Below, one piece after another: positions 55,989 to 64,000 of a stretch of DNA of 64,000 bases. Below the pieces are notes generated by a model. That model did no database searches and had not been told where the DNA came from. It saw only the letters and a program-made list of their open reading frames with translations. Origin of the DNA: Sphingorhabdus sp. EL138 (GTDB lineage: Bacteria > Pseudomonadota > Alphaproteobacteria > Sphingomonadales > Sphingomonadaceae); the NCBI RefSeq assembly GCF_900258045.1, contig NZ_OGVD01000003.1, positions 682,001 through 746,000 of the forward strand, in the 5' to 3' direction. Position numbers and translations under genes: made by a program. The first letter of the stretch is position 1, and each line of letters begins with the position of its first letter.

Positions 55989-56858
55989 GTGAATTCAAAA
56001 ATACTGATCGGTCTTATCATATCAGTCGGGCTGGGTGTAGCTGTTGCGTTTGCGGGTAGTCAGGGTGGAATGATATTTGGCGCTATGCCGGTGTTTTTGC
56101 TGTGCGGTATCCTGGCCTATGCCATCAACTGGCTGGCTTTCATCCCTGCCAACATGGCCCAGACAGAAAAATTCTATGATCTGACTGGCTCCATTACCTA
56201 TCTTACAATAATGATCGTCGCATGCGCGTTGTCTGCGTCGGTTGATCTTCGTGCTGTCATTGTGGCCTCAATGGTAGCGGTCTGGGCGCTTCGACTGGGA
56301 TCGTTTCTGTTCTTGCGGATAAAGGCGGATGGTCATGATCAGCGGTTTGACCAGATAAAGATTTCACCACCGCGTTTCTTTCTGACTTGGACTTTGCAAG
56401 GGCTATGGGTTCTGCTGACGGCAGCCAGTGCCTTGGTCATCATTACCAATGCAACGCGGCTTCCACTGGATATTTTTGCCTATATCGGCGTCGGCTTGTG
56501 GATTGCCGGTTTCGTGATCGAAGCGGTCGCTGATCGGCAAAAAAGGACGTTTCGTAACAACCCGAAAAACAAGGGGCGCTTTATCTCTTCGGGCCTGTGG
56601 GCATGGTCGAGACATCCCAATTATTTTGGGGAAATCCTGCTCTGGACAGGCATAACTGTCATGTCATTGCCGCTTCTGTCCGGTTGGCAATGGGTAACGA
56701 TTATCTCTCCGATTTTTGTCACGACCTTGCTGATGCGGGTCAGCGGTGTGCCCAAACTGGAGGCTGCGGGACAGAAAAGGTGGGGGGATGATCCGGATTA
56801 TATTGAATATTGCAAATCGGTTCCCGTCCTGATCCCCAGGCCGCCCAAGAGCAGCTAA
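55989..56858 (+). CDS. DUF1295 / steroid 5-alpha-reductase-like membrane protein
   Basis: A 289-residue protein with six to seven membrane segments. The GTG start at 55989 has a strong GGGGGAGG and lies 13 bp after the thiolase stop; a longer reading overlaps that gene. The C-terminal family signature is WAWSRHPNYFGEILLWTG, followed by the PKLEAAGQKRWGDDPDYIEYC tail, as in DUF1295 proteins related to steroid 5-alpha-reductases and isoprenylcysteine methyltransferases. A role in reducing a C=C bond of a lipid or isoprenoid is plausible from the fold and operon but unproven. Confidence 0.85.
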   Translation: MNSKILIGLIISVGLGVAVAFAGSQGGMIFGAMPVFLLCGILAYAINWLAFIPANMAQTEKFYDLTGSITYLTIMIVACALSASVDLRAVIVASMVAVWALRLGSFLFLRIKADGHDQRFDQIKISPPRFFLTWTLQGLWVLLTAASALVIITNATRLPLDIFAYIGVGLWIAGFVIEAVADRQKRTFRNNPKNKGRFISSGLWAWSRHPNYFGEILLWTGITVMSLPLLSGWQWVTIISPIFVTTLLMRVSGVPKLEAAGQKRWGDDPDYIEYCKSVPVLIPRPPKSS

Positions 56859-56961
56859 GCAGGTCTGTGGTGGCCGCGATGCCGCTCTGCCATATTCCCT
56901 GACCATGGCTTGACAAGGCCCCAAATCGATTTAGGTCGTCACCAACAACTGGAGATTTATC

Positions 56962-58134
56962 ATGCGTGAAGCTGTCGTCGTATCCTATGCCCGTACCGGA
57001 CTTGCTAAAGCCGGACGAGGTGGGTTTAACATCACGCCACCAATGACGATGGCGGCGCACGCCATCAAACATGCCGTTGCCAAGTCGGGTGTAGAGAGTG
57101 ACTTTGTCGACGACAGCCTGATGGGCAATGTCGCCCATGCCGCGCCAAATATCGGTCGCAATGCCGCGCTTCTTGCAGGGCTTCCCAAAACCACAGCGGG
57201 TGCCACGATCAACCGTTTCTGTTCGTCTGGCATGCAAGCCATCGCCATGGCGGCAAACCATATTCGCGGCGATGGCGCGGATTGTGTCGTCGCTGGCGGG
57301 GTCGAGAGTATTTCAATGCAAGGGCAGCGTGCACCGGAAGGCAGCATTGATAACGCAATTCTGAAAATTGCACCTGATATCTTCATGCCCATGATCGATA
57401 CCGCCGATATTGTGGCAGAGCGTTACAATGTCAGCCGCGAATATCAGGACGAATATTCGCTGCAATCACAGCAGCGTATGGCCAAGGCGCAGGAAGCAGG
57501 ACTTTTTGCCGATGAAATCGTGCCGATGCAGACTAAGATGAAAGTCGTTGACAAGGAAACCAAGGAGGAAAGTATTGTCGACTACACGGTCGATCGAGAC
57601 GAGTGCAATCGTCCGACCACGACCCTGGAAGGCCTCGCCAAATTGCAACCGGTCATGGGTGAAGGCAAATATATAACCGCCGGCAATGCCAGCCAATTAT
57701 CCGACGGTGCCGCTGCGGTATTGTTGATGGAAGCCAAAGAAGCCGAACGGCGGGGGCTCGAACCTCTAGGCCGTTTCGTATCCTGGGCCGTCGCCGGTTG
57801 TGAGCCGGATGAAATGGGTATTGGTCCGGTTTTTGCCGTTCCCAAACTACTCGAACGGCAAGGCCTGACGGTCGATGATATCGATATCTGGGAACTCAAT
57901 GAAGCCTTTGCGAGCCAGTGTCTCTACAGCCGCGATCGTCTGGGCATTGATCCGGAAAAATATAACGTCAATGGCGGCTCCATTTCCATCGGCCACCCGT
58001 TTGGCATGACCGGCGCGCGCTGTGCCGGTCATTTGTTGCAGGAAGGTCGCCGTCGCGGTGCAAAATGGGGAGTTGTGACCATGTGTATTGGTGGCGGTCA
58101 GGGCGGAGCAGGTCTGTTTGAGATCTACCCCTGA
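56962..58134 (+). CDS. Acetyl-CoA C-acyltransferase (beta-ketothiolase, FadA-like)
   Basis: A 390-residue classical thiolase. The nucleophile is Cys87 in NRFCSSGMQ, the His loop is ISIGHPFGMTGAR, and the second catalytic Cys375 is in VTMCIGGGQGG. It cleaves 3-ketoacyl-CoA in the last step of beta-oxidation. GGAG lies before the ATG. It is separated from the DUF1295 gene by about 100 bp and followed by a thioesterase gene; the fused hydratase/dehydrogenase partner is encoded on the opposite strand at 60.9-62.9 kb. Confidence 0.93.
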   Translation: MREAVVVSYARTGLAKAGRGGFNITPPMTMAAHAIKHAVAKSGVESDFVDDSLMGNVAHAAPNIGRNAALLAGLPKTTAGATINRFCSSGMQAIAMAANHIRGDGADCVVAGGVESISMQGQRAPEGSIDNAILKIAPDIFMPMIDTADIVAERYNVSREYQDEYSLQSQQRMAKAQEAGLFADEIVPMQTKMKVVDKETKEESIVDYTVDRDECNRPTTTLEGLAKLQPVMGEGKYITAGNASQLSDGAAAVLLMEAKEAERRGLEPLGRFVSWAVAGCEPDEMGIGPVFAVPKLLERQGLTVDDIDIWELNEAFASQCLYSRDRLGIDPEKYNVNGGSISIGHPFGMTGARCAGHLLQEGRRRGAKWGVVTMCIGGGQGGAGLFEIYP

Positions 58135-58184
58135 ACGTTCAAGATAGCGAACACCTCCCAGCATTTTAAGGAATAGAAGCAGTT

Positions 58185-59114
58185 TTGGATCAACTAACGG
58201 ACGAACAAGTCGAACGCCGGCTTTCGGAAGCTTTGGCCAATCGCTCCTCCGTGCCCGCGGAGAAGCTGATAGCCGGATTGCTCCGCACCTTTAAACTCAC
58301 AGCAGATGCTGATGACGAGTTTCTCTATCCTGCACTATCGTCGACGGCACGCGAGCGTATTTTTGGCGGGCAAGTGATTGCGCAGGCCATTGTCACGGCG
58401 GATCATACCGTTGATGAAGAGAAGACCATTCATTCGCTGCATTCCTATTTTCTGCGCGCGGGAGACGAGACCAAGCCGCTGCATTTTCGGGTGCACCGCG
58501 ACTTTGACGGACGCAGCATTTCCAACCGCAGAGTTGTTGTGCGTCAGGATGACAAGGTCATATTCAACCTGACGGCCTCTTTTCAAAAACCGGCTGACGG
58601 GCTCCATCACCAGGTCCCGATGCCCGATGTTCTGCCGCCCGACCAATGCATGAGTATGATGGAACAAATTGCCCGCAACCCGCAGGTGTCGGACAAGCAT
58701 ATTGAGCGGATGAGCATGCCGCGACCTTTTGATGTGCGAAGCTTTCGTCCGGAAGGCAAAAGCCAACCCGCGCGCCAATATCAATGGTTCAAGACGGTTG
58801 CGCCGCTGCCCGATGATCCGCTTACACACAGGGCCACGCTGGCCTTCGCGTCTGATATGGGATTGCTTTCTACGTCAATGATTCCGCACGGATTGCATTG
58901 GACCACGCCCGGATTATTCTCGACCAGCCTTGATCATGCGATGTGGTTCCATGACGATTTCAGGATGGATCAGTGGATTTGCTATGTCATGGACAGCGAC
59001 TGGACCGGCGGCACCCGCGGCCTCAATCGCGGTTCGCTATACACGCAGGATGGCAAGCTGGTTGCATCCGCCGTGCAGGAAGGCCTTATCCGGGTTACGC
59101 CGAAAAGCGGCTGA
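58185..59114 (+). CDS. tesB: Acyl-CoA thioesterase II
   Basis: A 309-residue double-hotdog thioesterase. The N-terminal hotdog has ERIFGGQVIAQA, HSLHSYFLRAGD and RVHRDFDGRSISNRRV; the C-terminal hotdog has RATLAFASDMGLLSTSM and DHAMWFHDDFRMDQWICY, which includes the catalytic acidic residue region. It hydrolyses acyl-CoAs to free acid and CoA. The start is TTG at 58185 (family-typical N terminus) with AAGGA about 10 bases before. It is convergent with the acyl-CoA ligase gene, with only 3 bp between stops. Confidence 0.92.
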   Translation: MDQLTDEQVERRLSEALANRSSVPAEKLIAGLLRTFKLTADADDEFLYPALSSTARERIFGGQVIAQAIVTADHTVDEEKTIHSLHSYFLRAGDETKPLHFRVHRDFDGRSISNRRVVVRQDDKVIFNLTASFQKPADGLHHQVPMPDVLPPDQCMSMMEQIARNPQVSDKHIERMSMPRPFDVRSFRPEGKSQPARQYQWFKTVAPLPDDPLTHRATLAFASDMGLLSTSMIPHGLHWTTPGLFSTSLDHAMWFHDDFRMDQWICYVMDSDWTGGTRGLNRGSLYTQDGKLVASAVQEGLIRVTPKSG

Positions 59115-59117
59115 AGG

Positions 59118-60860
59118 TCAGAATAGCGACTTCAGATCGCGTTTTAGTATTTTGCCATTGGCGTTGCGCGGCAAGCTTTCGGCGCTGAACAGGACTTTTA
59201 CCGGCACCTTGAAATTTGCGAGCCGGGCGCGTACCCATTCCTGCAATTCGGCTTCAGTGGTGCTTTGGCCCTGCACCAGATTCACGACCGCCGCCGGTTC
59301 TTCGCCCAGAGTCTTGTGCTCAATGCCAATCAAGGCCGCATCCATCACCGCCGGATGATCATAAAGGACATTCTCGACCTCCGATGAATAGATATTCTCC
59401 CCGCCGCGGATGATCATGTCTTTCGCGCGGTCGACAATATGGCAGAAGCCTTCATCGTCTAGACGAGCCAGATCGCCTGTCCGAACCCAGCCATCGACGA
59501 AGGTTTCGGCCGTTGCGTCCGGCCTGTTCCAATAGGCTTTCACCACCATCGGCCCGCGCGCCCAAAGCTCACCCACTTCGCCAATCGGCATTTCGTGGGC
59601 ACCATCTTCACTCATGACCCTCAAATCTGCTGCAGCAACCGGAGGGCCGCAGCTGGTCGGGCGATTGAGATAATCCTCGGCGCTATGCGATGTCACTGTC
59701 GCCATCGTCTCGGTCATGCCCCAGCCATTGCCGGGCAGGGCGCCAAAAACTTCGTAGATTTTTCGCGCCAGCTCGGGGGCAGATGGCGCGCCGCCATAGC
59801 TGATCGCGTCAATCGAACTCAGATCATATTTGTCGCGATCCGGATGCTCGATCAGTTGCCAAGCGATAAATGGCACGCCGCCGGTGGCATTGACCTTTTC
59901 CCGTTCAATAATCTCCATCGCTCGCACCGTGTCCCATTTGTGTAGGAAGACCATCTTATGGCCGCCATGCACGGTTGGCATCATGATGGCGGAACAGGCG
60001 GTGCAATGGAACATCGGCACCACTGTCAGGCCGACCCGAACCGTCGGCTCGGGCAGCTCATTGCCTCGCCGTAAAGCCGCTGCGGCACCGGAATAGCCCA
60101 CCGAAATCGCATTGGTGGTCAGGTTGCGATGTGTGCCGAGTGCGCCTTTGGGCTGGCCGGTTGTGCCGCTGGTGTAGAATATCGTTGCTGGATCATCAGG
60201 GGCCATGTCTACGGCTGGCAGATCCTGATCCGGAAGGTCGCCATAATCATTGGGCCGCCCGATAATCTCTTCCAGCGCCCGCGCGGGATTGGCCAATGCG
60301 TTCTGGTTCCGCGCCACAATGACATGTTTCAGATCTGGGAGATCGCTCAGATGCGAAGATATCCGGTCCCATCGCTCGGCATCGCAGAGCAACACGCTGG
60401 TTTCCGAATTTGCGAGGCCAAAGACCAGTTCCTGATCCGTCCACCAGGCGTTGAGCGGTACAACAATAGCCCCGATAGAAGCAGCCGCGAAGAAGATCAC
60501 CGGCCATTCCGGCAAATTGCGCATGGCGAGTGAAACGCGGTCACCTTTTGACACACCAATGTTCTGAAGCTCTACCGCCAGCGCCGCGACGGCCCGATAC
60601 CAATCGGCATAAGTCACGCGCTCATCTTCAAATATCAGAAATTCGCTATCGCCATGGCCGCGCGCATGTTCCGCCATCGCTGCGAGCGTGGGATGCGCGT
60701 TTTTCCACACGCGGGTTTCCACGCCATCAATATCGACCACCTCCATTTCAAACGGCTGGCCCGGCGCGCATAGCAAGGCGTCTACCTCTTTGCGTGATCG
60801 TACGGGCCATCCAGCGGGCGGTGTCCACTTTTCCAGTGGATCTATAGCTTCAGCTGACAA
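59118..60860 (-). CDS. Acyl-CoA synthetase (class I adenylate-forming ligase)
   Basis: A 580-residue AMP-binding enzyme. The P-loop-like motif FYTSGTTGQPKGA is near residue 215, GWGMTETMAT is the A5 region, WVRTGDLARLD is A7, DRAKDMIIRGGENIYSSE is A8, and the catalytic lysine is in RNANGKILKRDL at the C terminus. It activates a carboxylic acid to its CoA thioester with ATP. The start is TTG at 60860 with AGGAG 8 bases upstream. It lies 29 bp after the fused beta-oxidation gene and is probably co-transcribed with it. Chain length or ring specificity is not readable. Confidence 0.92.
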   Translation of the reverse strand: MSAEAIDPLEKWTPPAGWPVRSRKEVDALLCAPGQPFEMEVVDIDGVETRVWKNAHPTLAAMAEHARGHGDSEFLIFEDERVTYADWYRAVAALAVELQNIGVSKGDRVSLAMRNLPEWPVIFFAAASIGAIVVPLNAWWTDQELVFGLANSETSVLLCDAERWDRISSHLSDLPDLKHVIVARNQNALANPARALEEIIGRPNDYGDLPDQDLPAVDMAPDDPATIFYTSGTTGQPKGALGTHRNLTTNAISVGYSGAAAALRRGNELPEPTVRVGLTVVPMFHCTACSAIMMPTVHGGHKMVFLHKWDTVRAMEIIEREKVNATGGVPFIAWQLIEHPDRDKYDLSSIDAISYGGAPSAPELARKIYEVFGALPGNGWGMTETMATVTSHSAEDYLNRPTSCGPPVAAADLRVMSEDGAHEMPIGEVGELWARGPMVVKAYWNRPDATAETFVDGWVRTGDLARLDDEGFCHIVDRAKDMIIRGGENIYSSEVENVLYDHPAVMDAALIGIEHKTLGEEPAAVVNLVQGQSTTEAELQEWVRARLANFKVPVKVLFSAESLPRNANGKILKRDLKSLF

Positions 60861-60889
60861 ACATATTCTCCTAATCGATAGACGTGACC

Positions 60890-62926
60890 TTATCCGTTAA
60901 ACTTGCCGCCTGCAGCAGCTTTTTCTTCCAGCAGCTTGGCCACTGGCAGGCTGTGTTTTTTCAGACCCGCAAGCACGTTATCAAGCCCGACCGTGTCGGC
61001 CCAGAACATCGGGCCGCCGGTATAAAGCGGCCAGCCATAGCCATTGATCCAGACGACATCGATATCACTCGCCCGCTGGGCCATTCCCTCTTCTAGGATT
61101 TTCGCACCCTCGTTGACCATCGGATATAGCAGGCGCTCGCGTATTTCGTCCTTTGAAATTTCACGTTGCTCTTTGCCCGCCTTGGCAGCAAATTCAGTGA
61201 TAATCTGTTTGACCTCATCGGCCGGGGTGCGTTGCCGCGCTTCATTATAGTCATAAAAGCCTTTGCCGACTTTCTGTCCCCAGCGACCGGCGGCACATAA
61301 GGCATCCCGTAATGTTTCAATCCGCTCTGGGTCGCGGTGCCAGCCAATATCAACCCCGGCGAGGTCGGACATCTGGAACGGCCCCATCGGAAAACCGAAG
61401 TCCAGCAGCACATCGTCCACGTCCCAATAATTGGCGCCTTCCATGATCATGATATTCGCCTGTTCCTGACGCGGGCTGAGCATCCGGTTGCCAATAAAGC
61501 CAGGGCACACGCCAGAGACTGCCGCCACCTTGCCAATCTTCTTCGACAGCTTCATCGCCGTCATCAGCACGTCATCCGCTGTCTTTTCACCGCGCACGAT
61601 TTCGAGTAATTTCATGATATTGGCGGGCGAGAAAAAGTGCAGTCCCAGCACATATTCAGGCCGCTTCGTCACCGCCGCGATCTCGTCAATATTCAGATAG
61701 CTGGTGTTGCTGGCTAGGATGGCGCCCTGTTTCACGATGCCGTCGAGCTTGGCAAAGACTTCCTTTTTGACGTCCATATTTTCAAACACCGCTTCGATCA
61801 CCAGATCGCAATCGGCGAGATCGTCATAGGACAGACTGGGCGTCAAAATGCTCATGGCGCCCTCGACCTGTTCTTCGGTCATCCGTCCGCGTTTCGCTGT
61901 ATTCTCATAATTTTTGCGGATCACACCAACGCCGCGTTCCAGCGCCTCCTCTTTCAGCTCGACAATGGTCACGGGAATACCGGCAGACAGAAAGTTCATG
62001 CCGATGCCCCCGCCCATGGTTCCCGCGCCCAAAATGCCGACTTTCTTGATTGGGATGAGATCGATTTTGGGATCAATGCCGTCAATTTTGTTGGCCGCAC
62101 GTTCGGCGAAGAAATAGTGGCGCATGGCCGCAGACTGGGTACCAGTCATCAGTTTCATGAACAGCTCGCCCTCTTTCTTGACACCATCGGCATAAGACAG
62201 CTCGCCCGCGGCTTTTACCGCCTGAATGCCTGCTTCCGGCGCATCGAACCCGCGGATTTTGCGGCCATTTTTCTGACGGAATTCATCGAATATCACCGGG
62301 TTCTTGATACCGTCTTCATTGGCCGTACCTTCCGAAGAACGCGGCGGCGCCTTGCCAATCTGTTCGCGTGCAAAGGCGATCGCATCCTCGGCCAGACTGT
62401 CTTCGCCGACAATCTGGTCAACCAGTCCGATAGCGTGTGCCTTCTTCGCTGAAATCGGATTGCCGATGACCACCATTGGCAAAGCCTCCTCTGCGCCAAC
62501 CACCCGCGGCAAGCGCTGCGTTCCAGCGGCACCGGGGATCAGGCCCAGTTTCACCTCGGGCAGGCCCATTTTTGCTGATGCCACCGCGACCCGGTAATGA
62601 CAGGCCAAGGCAACTTCACAGCCTCCGCCCAATGCGGTTCCGTGGATCGCGGCGACAACCGGCTTGTCGCTGGCTTCCAACCGGTCAATGGCCTCCCCCA
62701 GATTCGGCCCCTGCATCGGTTTGCCAAATTCCGTAATGTCCGCACCGGCAAAAAATGTCCGTCCATCGCAGCGAACCACCACGGCCTCAATCTCGTCGTC
62801 GGACATGGCCTCTTCAATGCCATCGACAAGTCCCTGTCGAACTGCCGCGCCAAGCGCATTGACCGGTGGATTGTTCGAGATGATGACCAATATATTCTGA
62901 TGCTTTTCAGTGGTGATGACAGACAT
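60890..62926 (-). CDS. Fused enoyl-CoA hydratase / 3-hydroxyacyl-CoA dehydrogenase (FadB/FadJ type)
   Basis: A 678-residue multifunctional beta-oxidation enzyme starting [14 protein letters not shown] with GGAG upstream. The crotonase domain (1-190) has the oxyanion loops [10 protein letters not shown] and [17 protein letters not shown] and the glutamate-bearing [21 protein letters not shown]. The dehydrogenase begins near residue 295 with [14 protein letters not shown] (NAD site) and has the catalytic His in [12 protein letters not shown], then [11 protein letters not shown]; two C-terminal 3HCDH domains follow (to about 665). It hydrates enoyl-CoA and oxidises the 3-hydroxyacyl-CoA. The thiolase partner is encoded nearby on the opposite strand. 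Confidence 0.94.
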   Translation of the reverse strand: MSVITTEKHQNILVIISNNPPVNALGAAVRQGLVDGIEEAMSDDEIEAVVVRCDGRTFFAGADITEFGKPMQGPNLGEAIDRLEASDKPVVAAIHGTALGGGCEVALACHYRVAVASAKMGLPEVKLGLIPGAAGTQRLPRVVGAEEALPMVVIGNPISAKKAHAIGLVDQIVGEDSLAEDAIAFAREQIGKAPPRSSEGTANEDGIKNPVIFDEFRQKNGRKIRGFDAPEAGIQAVKAAGELSYADGVKKEGELFMKLMTGTQSAAMRHYFFAERAANKIDGIDPKIDLIPIKKVGILGAGTMGGGIGMNFLSAGIPVTIVELKEEALERGVGVIRKNYENTAKRGRMTEEQVEGAMSILTPSLSYDDLADCDLVIEAVFENMDVKKEVFAKLDGIVKQGAILASNTSYLNIDEIAAVTKRPEYVLGLHFFSPANIMKLLEIVRGEKTADDVLMTAMKLSKKIGKVAAVSGVCPGFIGNRMLSPRQEQANIMIMEGANYWDVDDVLLDFGFPMGPFQMSDLAGVDIGWHRDPERIETLRDALCAAGRWGQKVGKGFYDYNEARQRTPADEVKQIITEFAAKAGKEQREISKDEIRERLLYPMVNEGAKILEEGMAQRASDIDVVWINGYGWPLYTGGPMFWADTVGLDNVLAGLKKHSLPVAKLLEEKAAAGGKFNG

Positions 62927-63264
62927 TTTTTTCTCCTGCAAAAATCCCGTTTGGTTAACGAAGAGAGGCGGTGTGGCGCGAAGGTGAAGCTCGAAAACCA
63001 AGAGGCCAACCGAGTATCACAAAGAAAGAGGATTTCAAATCAGGCTTTTGTTTTATTGGGTTAAATGTAGGAAAATTCGATGATTGTTGATCTCGGAATC
63101 CGGATGTTTTGGGCAACTAACGCCGTCAGAGAACCGTCTGTCGCAAGCATCAGATGTTAAGCCCTGTTAACCATAGAAATTTAGACGCACTTAACATCCT
63201 CAGAGCATTTTTATGCACGGGCATAGGAACAGGGCAACGCCGAAAGGCAGAAATGAGGTTCCAT
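62927..63264. other. Divergent intergenic region upstream of sciP
   Basis: 338 bp with no credible gene. It contains several TTAAC-type half-sites, including TTAACCAT at 63167-63174, and a GAATC methylation site at 63096-63100, both expected for a CtrA/CcrM-controlled cell-cycle promoter. The minus-strand promoter of the fused beta-oxidation gene is also here. Confidence 0.5.
63157..63174. promoter_or_regulatory. CtrA-like binding site upstream of sciP
   Basis: TTAAGCCCTGTTAACCAT has a full TTAACCAT half-site preceded by a second TTAA; the spacing between the two TTAA is 6 rather than the usual 7 bp. A further TTAAC is at 63191. It lies about 90 bp before the sciP start. Confidence 0.5.
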
Positions 63265-63561
63265 ATGAAACATGTTACGATACCAAAAGCCACCAGAGTC
63301 ATCGGCCCGCTTGGGGAAGCGCTCGCCGAACATGACTTGCCACCCGCGGATACAACCCGCTGGGTGATAAGGCGTAAAGCCGAGGTTGTCGCTGCCGTGA
63401 ATGGCGGGCTGTTGACCACGGATGAAGCCTGTGAACGTTATGATCTGTCGCTGGAGGAGTTGATTTCCTGGCAGCAGGCGATCCATCGTTCTGGTATGTC
63501 TGGTTTACGCATCACCCACTTACAGGAATATCGCGACCAAAGCTTCAATCAGGATATGTGA
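63265..63561 (+). CDS. sciP: CtrA inhibitor SciP (DUF1153)
   Basis: A 98-residue small helix-turn-helix protein starting MKHVTIPKATRVIGPLGEAL, with GAGG 6 bases before the ATG; longer readings lack support. The conserved DUF1153 core is RWVIRRKAEVVAAVNGG followed by ACERYDLSLEELISWQQAI. SciP binds CtrA-activated promoters in Caulobacter and blocks CtrA-driven recruitment of RNA polymerase, restricting transcription to the proper cell-cycle phase. The CtrA-like site upstream fits mutual control with CtrA. Confidence 0.93.
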   Translation: MKHVTIPKATRVIGPLGEALAEHDLPPADTTRWVIRRKAEVVAAVNGGLLTTDEACERYDLSLEELISWQQAIHRSGMSGLRITHLQEYRDQSFNQDM

Positions 63562-63583
63562 ACGGCTTTTAAATCAGGTCTGA

Positions 63584-63601
63584 GGCTTGGTACGACAAGC
63601 C
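63584..63601 (+). terminator. Weak hairpin after sciP
   Basis: GGCTTG and CAAGCC pair around GTACGA, about 25 bases after the sciP stop. The stem is short and has no U-tract, so this is a tentative call. Confidence 0.25.
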
Positions 63602-63704
63602 CAAAAGCCTGAACGCTTTTCCTTACATTTTAAATTTTCACTCTTTCGCTCGGTCCAATTTCCAGGACCGTCAGAACGAAACCCAATCTAATAAGGTGCC
63701 CCCT

Positions 63705-64000
63705 ATGTCCTCCACAACATCCTCCGCAATGCCTCCAACGATGTCGACAGCCAAAGTCATCATTGTTGAAGAAGAAAATGCGCTTTCCAGGTCATTGCAA
63801 GATGATCTGGAAGCGAATGATATTTCCGTCGCTTGTGTATTTTCCAAACTGGATGAGGAAGCCAGTCTGGTCTTCGGACCGGATGCTCTGGTCATTGATC
63901 CCAAAACCATGAGAGAAAATGGCAGCGAGTTGCTTGACCGGTTTTCCGGACTGCGATCTTCCATGCCGGTCATATTGACGCCGAACCCAAAGGATAGCAG
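63705..64000 (+). CDS. Receiver-domain-like protein, N-terminal part (cut by window edge)
   Basis: The frame is open from an ATG at 63705 (AAGGTG upstream) to the window end, 98 codons. After a Ser/Thr/Met-rich leader of about 15 residues, AKVIIVEEENALSRSLQDDLEAN resembles the first strand and helix of a response-regulator receiver domain, DALVIDPKTM the phospho-acceptor strand with an Asp, and PVILTPNPKD the later strand. The usual acidic pair at the end of strand 1 is Glu-Glu (VEEE) rather than Asp-Asp, so phosphorylation may be altered. Position after sciP is suggestive of a regulatory role. What follows the domain is outside the window. Confidence 0.6.
   Translation, partial: MSSTTSSAMPPTMSTAKVIIVEEENALSRSLQDDLEANDISVACVFSKLDEEASLVFGPDALVIDPKTMRENGSELLDRFSGLRSSMPVILTPNPKDS

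Noticed and set aside
1-64000. tRNA, rRNA, CRISPR arrays, prophage or intact insertion sequences
   Set aside because: I looked for these while reading and saw none. A tRNA scan and an IS search would settle it; any hit would overturn this.

Overview
The window reads as chromosomal DNA of a free-living alphaproteobacterium, most likely a moderate-GC member of the Sphingomonadales. Pointers are a SciP-type CtrA antagonist with CtrA-like TTAACCAT boxes, two NodT-type RND efflux systems, TonB receptors, a PutA without an N-terminal DNA-binding domain, and a short-form integrase remnant of a kind I associate with sphingomonads. The lineage call is inference. I saw no rRNA, tRNA, CRISPR array or intact mobile element.

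1-7.1 kb is a catabolic block of unknown substrate: a histidinol-dehydrogenase-family protein (cut by the left edge), an SSS-family symporter, an alpha/beta hydrolase, an NAD aldehyde dehydrogenase and a small SnoaL-like protein on the minus strand, and a divergent tandem SnoaL-like protein. 6.3-11.9 kb is a trans-4-hydroxy-L-proline degradation cluster: a PAS-AraC regulator facing deaminase, epimerase, D-hydroxyproline oxidoreductase and 2-oxoglutarate semialdehyde dehydrogenase. A decayed tyrosine recombinase lies at 12.0-12.4 kb. 12.4-18.0 kb is a first RND efflux operon.

18.3-30.1 kb is a tightly overlapping minus-strand cobalamin operon: btuB, cobC, cobO, btuF, btuC, btuD, cbiB-type cobD, cobQ, bluB, cobT, cobS and an alpha-ribazole phosphatase. 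It is headed by a clear cobalamin riboswitch whose leader ends in a hairpin covering the btuB ribosome binding site; cobU is divergent. The set covers corrinoid uptake, adenosylation, amidation, side-chain attachment, DMB synthesis and loop assembly, with no corrin-ring genes in view.

30.8-36.5 kb is a second RND efflux operon; 36.9-39.2 kb is ahpC-ahpF; 39.5-46.7 kb is an iron locus (Fur box, heme-type TonB receptor, DUF6607-like protein, FbpABC-type ferric ABC importer). 46.7-51.9 kb is proline use (putP, putA). 52.2-63.0 kb holds a tandem HxlR-type regulator, a carotenoid-oxygenase-family enzyme, two thiolases, a DUF1295 membrane reductase-like protein, a TesB thioesterase, an acyl-CoA ligase and a fused enoyl-CoA hydratase/3-hydroxyacyl-CoA dehydrogenase: a possible oxidative-cleavage plus beta-oxidation route. 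The right end has sciP and the start of a receiver-like protein.

The most original observation is a palindrome, core CATTCGAATG, placed 40-46 bp upstream of three start codons that are far apart: the HisD-like gene, the SnoaL/aldehyde dehydrogenase operon, and putA. It links the unknown catabolic block to proline catabolism through a probable common regulator.
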